A stretch of 33,415 nt of DNA from UBA10205 sp964373815. GTDB taxonomy: Archaea; Iainarchaeota; Iainarchaeia; Iainarchaeales; Iainarchaeaceae. Below the pieces are notes generated by a model. The model had not been told where the DNA came from. It saw only the letters and a program-made list of their open reading frames with translations, and made no database searches. Location: contig CAYJWI010000013.1 of assembly GCA_964373815.1 (NCBI GenBank), positions 1-33,415 of the forward strand, in the 5' to 3' direction. Each line of letters opens with the position of its first letter. Within the stretch, counting starts at the first letter, position 1. Below, piece by piece: positions 7,232 through 14,565 of the stretch. The position numbers were made by a program, and so were the translations under genes.

Positions 7232-7744
7232 TTAGGGAGTGACGCGCACGACTTCGTAATAGTTTATCTCGTTCTCCGAGTCCACTACCGCGTTCAGCAG
7301 CTTGGTCTTGAGGTTTCCGGCAAGCCTTACCATCCTGCTCATCTCTATGAAGTTGTACTTGTCATCCTGCGAAGTTACATTGATGCACCACTGCGAGTGC
7401 GCTTCCCCCGGCTTTTTGCCGCGCGGGTAGACGCGGAAGTCGAAGCCGAACTTGAACCCGGTCTTGACCACAAAGCCGCGCTCGCGCAAATCGCTGAAAA
7501 CCTCGTACTTGAGGTAGAAGTTCTTAATCTTCCTCGCCGAGTGCTTTACGAGTCCGTCCTCGTCAAGCGCCTTGCCTGTCTTGGAATCCTGTATCCCTAT
7601 TTTTTCCTTGCGCATCAAATAGAGCGCCTCGAAGAGGTCGAGCACGAGCTCGTTCGATTTCTGTTCCCCGAATCCGCGCTGGCGCAGGGTGTCGCCTAGC
7701 CTCTTGTCCCTTAGCAGAACCTTGTCATCAATTAGAATGGACAT
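7232..7744 (-). CDS. endA: tRNA-splicing endonuclease
   Basis: Cuts bulge-helix-bulge motifs in pre-tRNA and pre-rRNA. The 170-residue length fits the homotetrameric alpha-4 archaeal form. The catalytic domain is the C-terminal half: Y106 in FDFRVYP, H116 in EAHSQW, and a Lys in LKTKLL (146 or 148) make the expected Tyr-His-Lys triad. The C-terminal YYEVVRV is typical of the dimer interface. ATG start. A pre-16S processing stem visible in this window (29869-29897 with 31562-31590) and the pre-23S precursor are plausible substrates. It lies upstream of the M24 peptidase and divergent from trpS. Confidence 0.95.
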   Translation of the reverse strand: MSILIDDKVLLRDKRLGDTLRQRGFGEQKSNELVLDLFEALYLMRKEKIGIQDSKTGKALDEDGLVKHSARKIKNFYLKYEVFSDLRERGFVVKTGFKFGFDFRVYPRGKKPGEAHSQWCINVTSQDDKYNFIEMSRMVRLAGNLKTKLLNAVVDSENEINYYEVVRVTP

Positions 7745-7801
7745 TTTGTTTCCCCGTGATGTTATTAAATACTTTGAACTGTTTATTTAAAAGGTGCTAT
7801 T

Positions 7802-8890
7802 TTGGCCGAAAAGATCGACCCCTGGGGCTCTTTTGCAGTAAAGGATTACGCCCACATCTTCAAGGAGTTCGGCTTAAGCCCATTTCCCAAAAGCCTTTCA
7901 GGCTCTCTTGGCCACTACCTTTTTGAGAGGGGCATTGTCGTAGCGCACAGGGATTTTGAAAAGGTGGCAAGGCGCATCGAGGCGAAAAAGCCTTTCGTAA
8001 ACATCACAGGCATCGCATCTTCAGGGCCATACCATCTCGGCCACAAGGTGGATATTGATTTGTTCAGGTTTTTCAAGCAGGGCGGAGCGAGGAACTATTT
8101 CGCGGTAGGCGACCTCGATGCTTTCCTTAGCAGGCCGGATGACAAAATCCCTTCCCTTGCCGCGGCGAAGAAATGGGCGGTCCAGAACGTCGCTGACGCG
8201 CTCGCGCTCGGCCTTGAAGAGGATGACATTTACGTGCAGTCGCGCAAGCAAACGCGCTATTACGAGTTCACCTTCGAGCTCAGCAAGAAAATAACGAAGA
8301 ACACGTTCGAAGCCGTCTACGGCCACGTGGATTTGGGCAAAGTGGGCGCGAATTTCCTACAGTACGCTGACATATTGCACCCCCAGCTAGAGGAGTTCGA
8401 AGGCCCGATGCCTTCTGTTACTGGGATAGGGATTGACCAGGACCCGCACGCGCGCCTCACGCGCGACATAGCAAAGCGCCTGCCATACAAGCTCGAGGTT
8501 CCTTCCTTCATTTACTTCAGCCACCAGTCAGGCCTGCAGCCGGGTTCGAAGATGAGCGCCTCGCACCCCCAAACCGCGATTTTCCTAAGCGACTCGCCAA
8601 AGGATGCCGAGGAGAAGATAAGGCGCGCTTTCTCCGGAGGCCAGCCTACAGTAGAGGAGCACCGGCAAAAAGGCGGCAACCTAGAAATTGATTTGGTTTT
8701 CGAGATGCTAAAGTTCCACTACCCGGACACGAAAGGGCTTGAAAGGATAGGGCAGGAGTTTTCCAGCGGAAAAATGCTCGCGTCCGAGCTCAAGCAGTTC
8801 GCTATTGATTTCTTCGTGCCGATGCTAAAAGGGCACCAGCAGGCAGTGAAGGAAAACATTCGGGCCGCAGAGAAAATTGTTTATGGCTAG
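7802..8890 (+). CDS. trpS: Tryptophanyl-tRNA synthetase, archaeal/eukaryal type
   Basis: A class I synthetase that charges tRNA-Trp. The HIGH equivalent is GPYHLGH (75-81) and the KMSKS equivalent is KMSAS (250-254), both in the form usual for archaeal TrpRS. The 362-residue length is in the expected range. The TTG start at 7802 is preceded by GGTG 5 nt upstream, with AT-rich TATA-like sequence at 7761-7786. The C-terminus (FFVPMLKGHQQAV) is family-typical. The small Cys protein begins 9 nt after the stop, so the two are likely one transcript. Confidence 0.96.
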   Translation: MAEKIDPWGSFAVKDYAHIFKEFGLSPFPKSLSGSLGHYLFERGIVVAHRDFEKVARRIEAKKPFVNITGIASSGPYHLGHKVDIDLFRFFKQGGARNYFAVGDLDAFLSRPDDKIPSLAAAKKWAVQNVADALALGLEEDDIYVQSRKQTRYYEFTFELSKKITKNTFEAVYGHVDLGKVGANFLQYADILHPQLEEFEGPMPSVTGIGIDQDPHARLTRDIAKRLPYKLEVPSFIYFSHQSGLQPGSKMSASHPQTAIFLSDSPKDAEEKIRRAFSGGQPTVEEHRQKGGNLEIDLVFEMLKFHYPDTKGLERIGQEFSSGKMLASELKQFAIDFFVPMLKGHQQAVKENIRAAEKIVYG

Positions 8891-8899
8891 GCAGTTCCC

Positions 8900-9043
8900 A
8901 TGGTAAAGGAAGTTGCGGGAAAGTTTTTGTGCGAAGAGTGCGGGCTCTTTTACAAAGATAAATCGTTTGCGGATAAGTGCGAGGAATGGTGCGCAAAGCA
9001 CAATTCTTGCAACCTTGAGATAACAAAGCATGCAATCAAGTGA
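8900..9043 (+). CDS. Small Cys-rich, zinc-binding-like protein
   Basis: A 47-residue protein starting at ATG 8900, 9 nt after trpS. It has C11, C14, C27, C31 and C37 plus H34 and H44, an arrangement that could hold one zinc ion. Key segments are CEECG (11-15), KCEEWC (26-31) and CNLEITKHAIK at the end. I recall near-identical small proteins with this ending in other archaea and candidate-phylum bacteria, always uncharacterised. The spacing to trpS and the good conservation of motifs from memory argue that it is real. Function is unknown. Confidence 0.65.
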   Translation: MVKEVAGKFLCEECGLFYKDKSFADKCEEWCAKHNSCNLEITKHAIK

Positions 9044-9053
9044 CTTTTTCGCC

Positions 9054-9422
9054 TTACACGATTTCCGTCTTGATTTTTTCTTCCTCAAGTTTTTTCACAA
9101 GCTGCCTGAAGTAATGGTTGTCCTGTTTTTTCAAAACAACCTTGTCGGCTTTCTTGAGGCGCGAGAGGTTGACTATTTTGCTCTGCGTATCCCCCCACTC
9201 CATGACGTCCTCGCATGGCTTCTTTTTTTTTGCGAGCGTTTCCTTAACTTCCTCCATCACGGAGCGCGCTTTCTGGATGAAGGATGCAGTGAAGCCAAAT
9301 TTTTCCTTAGGGCTAGCATCGACAACTACAAGGAGAATGACATTGTCCGCGCCCTCGGTCGCCTTTTCGAGGAACGCTGCCTCGTTTTCTGTTTCCGAAA
9401 GCAGGGGAATGAGGATTTTCAT
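9054..9422 (-). CDS. Usp-like (universal stress protein fold) protein
   Basis: A 122-residue protein. The first strand MKILIPL, the acidic residues after it and the later hydrophobic strands (NVILLVVVDAS, KADKVVLKKQD) follow the Rossmann-like Usp layout. The glycine-rich ATP motif GxxGx9G(S/T) of nucleotide-binding Usps is absent, so it would be a non-ATP-binding type if Usp at all. The C-terminus is strongly charged (KKLEEEKIKTEIV). It sits 4 nt after the stop of the unknown 267-residue gene upstream on the same strand, so they form a transcription unit. Confidence 0.5.
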   Translation of the reverse strand: MKILIPLLSETENEAAFLEKATEGADNVILLVVVDASPKEKFGFTASFIQKARSVMEEVKETLAKKKKPCEDVMEWGDTQSKIVNLSRLKKADKVVLKKQDNHYFRQLVKKLEEEKIKTEIV

Positions 9423-9426
9423 GCAA

Positions 9427-10230
9427 TCACTCTATGTACTGGTAGATTTCCTTTTTCTTTTCTATGAGCTGGCCCTCTTCCTTCAAGAACTCGGCGGCAA
9501 TCCTCACAAGCGTGGGGGTAAGACTTGTTTTCGAGGAGATCTGCGAAAGCGCCCTAGAGCCTGCCTTGATTTCCTTGAGCACCTTTTCTATGGCTGTGTC
9601 CAGCAAATCGCTCCTTATGATAAAGAATTCGCCGCTAAAAGAGCGCGTGCCTTTTATCTCCCCTGCCTTTATCCTATCGCGCAGCTCTTCGCTTAGGCTT
9701 TTCGCGCGCAGCTCGTTTTTCACCACCAAAAACCCGTCGTTTTCGAGCGTGAATCCCTCTATGGGTTTTTCCCTGTTCTCGAACTTTATGGGCGGCTGCT
9801 CCGCGAGCCTGTAGACCGGTTTTTTGTATGATGGGTTTAGCTTGAACTTCAAAACTTTTCCGGATGACACCATTTCAGAGAGTTTTTTCTTCTCAGCGTC
9901 ATTGAGGCTTTTCTCGAAAACCCCTTCCACGAGCTCCCTGAGGTCGAGCTTTTTTACCATGCCGATTATTTTCTGCTCCGCTGCATCGATGCTCCCGGTT
10001 TTCCCAAAAGTGCCAGCTTTATTGGCGGTTTCTTTTTTTTCACTTTTTCCCTCCGCCTCTTCCTGATTTTCCAATAACTTTTTCCCTTCCACGAGGACCC
10101 AGACGCCGTCGCGTGCCCTCGAGAGCGAGTACTCTTTCGAGGCATCAAGGCCGAGGCGCGAGGCCTCCTCTACGCTGAAGCGGAGCGTGAAATCTTTCCC
10201 GAAAGGAACAATTGCAACCATGCCCACCAT
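9427..10230 (-). CDS. Hypothetical multi-segment protein, possible C-terminal winged helix
   Basis: A 267-residue protein of unknown function. The N-terminal ~55 residues look like a small beta barrel (FTLRFSVEEASRLGLD then VWVLVEGKKL), followed by a charged linker (about 56-80), a helical part to about 120, a mixed middle, and a C-terminal ~60-residue segment (LTPTLVRIAAEFLKEEGQL, then KEIYQYIE) suggestive of a winged helix. No signal peptide or membrane segment. ATG at 10230 is favoured by a TTTTTAACC box about 25 nt upstream; ATG at 10221 is possible. It heads a two-gene unit with the Usp-like gene. DNA or RNA binding is only a guess. Confidence 0.6.
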   Translation of the reverse strand: MVGMVAIVPFGKDFTLRFSVEEASRLGLDASKEYSLSRARDGVWVLVEGKKLLENQEEAEGKSEKKETANKAGTFGKTGSIDAAEQKIIGMVKKLDLRELVEGVFEKSLNDAEKKKLSEMVSSGKVLKFKLNPSYKKPVYRLAEQPPIKFENREKPIEGFTLENDGFLVVKNELRAKSLSEELRDRIKAGEIKGTRSFSGEFFIIRSDLLDTAIEKVLKEIKAGSRALSQISSKTSLTPTLVRIAAEFLKEEGQLIEKKKEIYQYIE

Positions 10231-10340
10231 TTAATTGAGGGCTATGAAGGGGTTAAAAACTGTGAGAAAAAAGGGGGTAGGTAGGGGTTTTCTGCATTAC
10301 AGTTAAAAACCCGTTTTCCATATTATTTGCGGGGGTTTAA

Positions 10341-11366
10341 ATGGGGACTGCAATAGGGGACATTGTCCCGCGCCAGAAGATTTCCCTCGAAAACCTCAAC
10401 GGCAAAACCCTCGCTTTCGATTCTTATAACATCCTCTACCAGTTCCTCTCGAGCATCCGCGGGGAGGACGGCACACCGCTCAAGGATTCGCACGGAAATG
10501 TCACTTCGCACCTTGCAGGCCTCTTCTACCGCACGATAAATCTCGCGGAGAAGGGGGTGCGCCCTGTCTTTGTTTTCGACGGGAAGCCCTCGGAGCTCAA
10601 GAAAGCCACCCTTGAAAAGCGCCACGAAATAAGGACCGAAGCTTTCGCAAAGCACGCGCAGGCCGTTGCCGAGGGCAACCTCGAGGATGCGCGCAAGTTC
10701 GGCTCGCGCGCGCTAAAGCTCGATGGGAAAATGGTTGCAGACGCAAAGGAGCTTGTCTCGCTCATGGGCTTTCCGGTAGTGCAGGCCCCGGGGGAGGGCG
10801 AGGCGCAGGCTTCGCACATGGTGAGGGAGAAAAAGGTCGACGGCTGCGTTAGCCAGGACTATGACGCCCTGCTCTTCGGTTGCAGCGTGCTCTACCGCAA
10901 CATTGGGGTTTCGGGCAAGAGGAAAATCCCCGGGAAAAACATTTATGCCGATGTCGAGCCTGAAAAAATCCTGCTCGAAAAAGTCCTCTCCGAAAATTCC
11001 CTCACGCAGGAAAAGCTCATCTGGGTGGGGATTCTCGTGGGCACGGATTTCAACGAAAAGTTCCCGAAAATAGGCGTGAAGGGCGCGCTCAAGCTCGTTG
11101 CAAAGCACTCCTCGTTTGATGGGGTAATAAAAGAAGCCGGTTACACTCCAGAGTTCGACTGGAAAGAAGTCGAAGCGCTTTTCAAGAACCCGGACGCGAC
11201 TAGCGATTACACTATTTCCTTCTCCGCCCCGGATACCGAAAAAATAATCAATTTCCTCTGTGACAGGCACGATTTTTCCGTCGAGAGGGTGCAGAAATCA
11301 ATCGCAAGGATTTCCCAACTTGCCGCGGAAAAATCAAGGCAATCGACGCTGGGTGCATGGTCTTGA
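10341..11366 (+). CDS. fen: Flap endonuclease 1
   Basis: A structure-specific nuclease that removes 5' flaps in Okazaki-fragment maturation and repair, working with PCNA. The 341-residue length is typical for archaeal FEN1. Active-site acidic residues align at D27 (FDSYN), D80 (FDGKP), E152 and E154 (EGEAQAS), D173 and D175 (SQDYDALLFG), and D236 (VGTDFN). The C-terminus QSTLGAWS is a PIP box of the QxxLxxW form with the last aromatic replaced by Ser. The GTTTAAATGG around the start is a compact promoter/start region. The stop overlaps the start of the iron-ADH gene by 10 nt. Confidence 0.97.
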   Translation: MGTAIGDIVPRQKISLENLNGKTLAFDSYNILYQFLSSIRGEDGTPLKDSHGNVTSHLAGLFYRTINLAEKGVRPVFVFDGKPSELKKATLEKRHEIRTEAFAKHAQAVAEGNLEDARKFGSRALKLDGKMVADAKELVSLMGFPVVQAPGEGEAQASHMVREKKVDGCVSQDYDALLFGCSVLYRNIGVSGKRKIPGKNIYADVEPEKILLEKVLSENSLTQEKLIWVGILVGTDFNEKFPKIGVKGALKLVAKHSSFDGVIKEAGYTPEFDWKEVEALFKNPDATSDYTISFSAPDTEKIINFLCDRHDFSVERVQKSIARISQLAAEKSRQSTLGAWS

Positions 11367-12457
11367 GCAAATACTTCCTTCCCACGAAAATAATTTTCGG
11401 CGAAAAAACCTACGCGCAGCTCTTCACGGGGCTCGAGGCCGCGGGAGTGAAAAAGCCGCTCGTAATGTGCGGGGAGCATTTCCTCTCCTCTTTCAAGTAC
11501 AAGCTTCTCGAGGAGCGCTTGCCGTTTTTCGAGCTCTGCACCTCCATAGGCCCAAACCCCTCCATTGCCGCGGTCGATTCCGCTGCACGCATGCTAAATG
11601 AAAAGGATTGCGATGCGGTCATAGGGATTGGCGGTGGGAGCGTTCTTGATGCCGCAAAAGTGGTAGCGTGCATGAAGGGCTCCAAGAAAAGCTGCCTTTC
11701 TTTTTACAAAAAAATCTCGGTGAAGAAAAGCGTGCCTTTCTTCGCTGTGCCCACGACTTCGGGTTCTGGCAGCGAGGTCACAAAGTACTCCGTGCTAACG
11801 CTCCCCGATGGCTCGAAGAAGAGCCTGCAGGACAACAGGTTTTATGCGAAAGTGGCAATCGTGGACCCTGAGATGACTTACTCTATGCCGCCTGAAGTTA
11901 CCGCAGCAACCGGCATTGATGCCTTCTGCCAGGCCATCGAGGCTTACTGGTCGAGGAAGGCAACTCCTGAAACCGACAAGTTCGCGGAAGAGTCGATTCC
12001 GCTCTCGTTCCACTCGCTTTTCAAGGCTGTAAAAGAGCCTGACAAGGCAGTGCGCCAGAACATGTCGCTCGCCTCGCTGCGCGCTGGCCAGGCATTCAGC
12101 CAGACAGGGACAACCGCCTGCCATACGCTCTCATACGCGTTCACGAAGCACTACGGCCTTGTGCACGGTTTTGCGGTTGCGATAACACTTCCTTGGTTTC
12201 TCGCCTTTTACTCGGAGAAGAAAATGGACAAATGCCTCTCGCTCTGCAGCCTGCTCGGGGCGAAAACCATAGAGGATGGCAGGGCCAGGGTAAAGGAACT
12301 GATGCGCGGCATCGGCTGCCCAACCACATTGAGGGAAATCGGCGCGAGGCGGGAGGACTTCGATAAAATAATCGCGATGTCGATGGACCAGAAGCCGCAG
12401 AACCCGCGCAAGCACTCCAAAGAAGAGCTAGAAAGGCTGCTCAACGCGATTTATTAA
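11357..12457 (+). CDS. Iron-type (group III) alcohol dehydrogenase family protein with altered metal site
   Basis: An NAD(P)-dependent oxidoreductase of the Fe-ADH fold, 366 residues. The cofactor loop is GGGSVLDAAK (92-101), and PTTSGSGSEVT (132-142) is characteristic. Metal ligands are D188, H256 and H270, but the fourth position, normally His in GxDAxxHAxEAY, is Gln192 (GIDAFCQAIEAYWS). I recall that Gln variant from phosphonoacetaldehyde-reductase-like members, so the substrate may be an aldehyde of that kind rather than a simple alcohol; this is inference. It overlaps fen1 by 10 nt (TTG at 11363 is an alternative start) and is convergent with folC. Confidence 0.88.
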   Translation: MVLSKYFLPTKIIFGEKTYAQLFTGLEAAGVKKPLVMCGEHFLSSFKYKLLEERLPFFELCTSIGPNPSIAAVDSAARMLNEKDCDAVIGIGGGSVLDAAKVVACMKGSKKSCLSFYKKISVKKSVPFFAVPTTSGSGSEVTKYSVLTLPDGSKKSLQDNRFYAKVAIVDPEMTYSMPPEVTAATGIDAFCQAIEAYWSRKATPETDKFAEESIPLSFHSLFKAVKEPDKAVRQNMSLASLRAGQAFSQTGTTACHTLSYAFTKHYGLVHGFAVAITLPWFLAFYSEKKMDKCLSLCSLLGAKTIEDGRARVKELMRGIGCPTTLREIGARREDFDKIIAMSMDQKPQNPRKHSKEELERLLNAIY

Positions 12458-12466
12458 AGTTGGATT

Positions 12467-12500
12467 GCGGGAAACCCAGTGCCTTTAGGTGCTGGAGTAA
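12467..12500. terminator. Hairpin between convergent genes, resembles the IS end at 1-50
   Basis: CCAGTGCC at 12476-12483 pairs with GGTGCTGG at 12488-12495 (two G-U pairs) around a TTTA loop, followed by AGTAATTTTC. Its position between two convergent genes suits a terminator. Its flank and loop (GGGAA, CCCA, GCCTTTAGG, TGGGAG-like) also match the hairpin at 21-47 at most positions, so it may be a decayed IS200/IS605 end reused as a terminator. Confidence 0.45.
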
Positions 12501-12538
12501 TTTTCTAAACCCTCCCGCATTTGCATGCTTATACTAAT

Positions 12539-13792
12539 TCACCGGACTTTTATTTTCAGCGCCCTGTAAGCCTCGCCGATGATGTAGAGCGAACCTGTCA
12601 CCAGCACCAAATCATCCTTCCCCGCCCTTCTCACCGCTTCAATTATGGCTTTTTGTGGGTCTGGGATTATTTCCCCGAGGCCCAGTTTTTCCCTTATGCG
12701 TTCAGGCTCCTCTGCCCGCTCCGAGGAGGATTTTGTGATTATGACTTGTGCGGCGTTTCTGCCTAGCAGTTCTTTGAGCGTTGAGATATCCTTGTCAGCC
12801 ATCACCCCGAACACCACTAAAAGTTTTTCATGCCTGAAAAGCCCGAGCGCTTCGAAAAGCTTTTCCCAGCCATCAGGGTTGTGCGCGGCATCGAGGATTA
12901 CCAACGGCTTTTTCCTGACAACTTCGACCCTTCCGCGCCAAAAAGTTTTTTGGACGCCTTTCCTTATGCTTTCATCCGAAACCCCGAAGCCTTTTTTTCG
13001 GAGGGCGAGGGCCGAGGACACAGCAATGGACGCGTTTTCGCACTGGAATTGCCCAACCATCACTGTTTTGAGCGAGCGCATATTTTCGGGCGAAACCAAA
13101 TCAAAAGAATTTCCTTCCGGCCCCGATTTCACGTTTTCGCATTTCGCATAAACCATTCCCGCGTTTTTTTCCCGCGCTTTTGCTTCAATGGCTTGCCTTC
13201 CTGCGTTGTTTTCCGCTATCACCACAGTTGAGCCTTGCTTGATTATGCCTGCCTTTTCCGCGGCTATTTTTCCAACCGAATTGCCGAGATATTGCGTGTG
13301 CTCAAGTGAAATCGAGGTGATGGCGCAGACAATGCCGTTTAGTATGTTGGTTGCATCGAGCCTTCCGCCCATGCCGACTTCAATGACGGCGAAATCCACC
13401 TTCTCGTCGATGAAGTGCTTTATCGCCATTGCTGTTGTGACTTCAAAGTAATTGGCCTTAAGGGAATTCTTTTCAATGAGTTTTTTGTAATGCTGCGCAA
13501 GTTCGGAGAACTTTTTTTTCGGGATGTCTTTCCCATTAACCCTTATCCTTTCAGTTTCCTCGATTAAGTGCGGCGAAGTGTAAAGCCCTGTTTTGTAGCC
13601 CTGCTCGCAGAGGATTTGCGAGATGAATGCGCATGTGCTCCCCTTTCCGTTGCTCCCCGCGACGTGTATTGCCTTTAGTTTCCCGGTTTCCAGCTTCGAG
13701 AGTTCTACAATCTTTTTTATGGTGCCAAGGTCGAAGCCGCTCATTGCAATAACGAGCGAACCAAGCCAGGTTTTGGTCTGTGCATAATCCAT
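12539..13792 (-). CDS. folC: Folylpolyglutamate synthase / dihydrofolate synthase family
   Basis: An ATP-dependent Mur-ligase-family enzyme that adds glutamate to dihydropteroate or folates. The 417-residue length is typical. The P-loop is GSNGKGST (46-53), YTSPHL follows, and VIEVGMGGRLDATN marks the metal/substrate loop. The C-terminal domain has LDAAHNPDGW, a family signature. ATG start at 13792 with a TATA-like CTTTAATTACC about 28-38 nt upstream, inside one of two tandem 17-bp repeats. folB and folK are also in this window (25824-26715) but 12 kb away. It diverges from the thiamine cassette. Confidence 0.95.
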   Translation of the reverse strand: MDYAQTKTWLGSLVIAMSGFDLGTIKKIVELSKLETGKLKAIHVAGSNGKGSTCAFISQILCEQGYKTGLYTSPHLIEETERIRVNGKDIPKKKFSELAQHYKKLIEKNSLKANYFEVTTAMAIKHFIDEKVDFAVIEVGMGGRLDATNILNGIVCAITSISLEHTQYLGNSVGKIAAEKAGIIKQGSTVVIAENNAGRQAIEAKAREKNAGMVYAKCENVKSGPEGNSFDLVSPENMRSLKTVMVGQFQCENASIAVSSALALRKKGFGVSDESIRKGVQKTFWRGRVEVVRKKPLVILDAAHNPDGWEKLFEALGLFRHEKLLVVFGVMADKDISTLKELLGRNAAQVIITKSSSERAEEPERIREKLGLGEIIPDPQKAIIEAVRRAGKDDLVLVTGSLYIIGEAYRALKIKVR

Positions 13793-13819
13793 TCTAACCT
13801 AGAGAGTTAGAAAGCGAAG

Positions 13820-13853
13820 GGTAATTAAAGTAAAGTGGTAATTAAAGTAAAGT
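13820..13853. promoter_or_regulatory. Two perfect tandem 17-bp repeats in the folC / thiamine-cassette divergent promoter
   Basis: GGTAATTAAAGTAAAGT occurs at 13820-13836 and again, identical, at 13837-13853. On the minus strand each copy reads ACTTTACTTTAATTACC, and the copy nearer folC places CTTTAATTACC at TATA distance from the folC start. The thiamine-cassette TATA-like CTTAATTAATTT (about 13867-13878) lies outside the repeats. The arrangement could be a duplicated promoter element or two operator half-sites. Confidence 0.55.
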
Positions 13854-13899
13854 TTGAAAAGAGCCCCCTTAATTAATTTGTTGTGCCACTTTATCTTTC

Positions 13900-14535
13900 A
13901 TGGCAAGAAGGGCTGTCCTCGTCTGCAACGGCACGCTCGACACAAAGTACCTCTATTCCAACATAAAGAAGGGCGATTTTCTCATCGCAATCGACGGCGG
14001 CGCGAACAAGCTAGTGAAGACCTCCTTCCGCCCAGAAGTTATAATAGGGGACATGGACTCGATTTCAAAGAACGCGCTCAAAAAATTCCGCTCCTGCGAG
14101 ATGCTAAAATTCCCCCGCGAGAAGGCGCTGGTCGACCTCGAGCTCGGCATAAATTACTGCATCGAGAACAAGTTCACTGAAATACTCATTCTCGGCGCGC
14201 TCGGAAGCAGGGCGGACATGGCACTTACAAATGTTTTCCTGCTCTCGCAAATCCCGAAAGGGATTGATGCAAGGGTAGTGCACGAAAACCAGGAGATATT
14301 TTTGTGCGCGAAAAAAGCCTCCATCGAGGGCGTGCCGGGGGAAACCGTTTCCTTCTTCCCAATCCGCGGGGACGTTAAAGGCCTCTCGCTAAAGGGGTTC
14401 AAATACGAACTTGAAAACTATGATTTGCGCTTTGGGACAGGCAAGGGCATCAGCAACGAATTTAAAAACAAAAAAGCCTCGATTTCGTTCAAAGACGGAA
14501 TGCTCCTGTGCGTGCATTTCCGCAAATGGTTCTGA
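13900..14535 (+). CDS. Thiamine pyrophosphokinase
   Basis: Transfers pyrophosphate from ATP to thiamine to make TPP. The 211-residue length matches the family. Motifs are AIDGGAN (30-36), IIGDMDS (48-54), a DLELG acidic segment (79-83), GSRADMALTN (102-111), which stands where GxRxDH usually is, and a C-terminal TGKGISNE, equivalent to the substrate-binding GLSN/TGxxSN segment. The usual GxRxDH His is Met107. ATG start, with a TATA-like CTTAATTAATTT about 25 nt upstream, suggests leaderless transcription. It is first in a same-strand unit with thiB, thiP and thiQ, which strongly supports thiamine as substrate. Confidence 0.9.
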   Translation: MARRAVLVCNGTLDTKYLYSNIKKGDFLIAIDGGANKLVKTSFRPEVIIGDMDSISKNALKKFRSCEMLKFPREKALVDLELGINYCIENKFTEILILGALGSRADMALTNVFLLSQIPKGIDARVVHENQEIFLCAKKASIEGVPGETVSFFPIRGDVKGLSLKGFKYELENYDLRFGTGKGISNEFKNKKASISFKDGMLLCVHFRKWF

Positions 14536-14565
14536 TTTAAAAGGGAGGCGCAGCATTCTCGTCTT

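Noticed and set aside
13793..13899. TPP riboswitch before the thiamine cassette
   Set aside because: No CUGAGA-type core is present; the sequence is short and AT-rich, and the transcript is probably leaderless.
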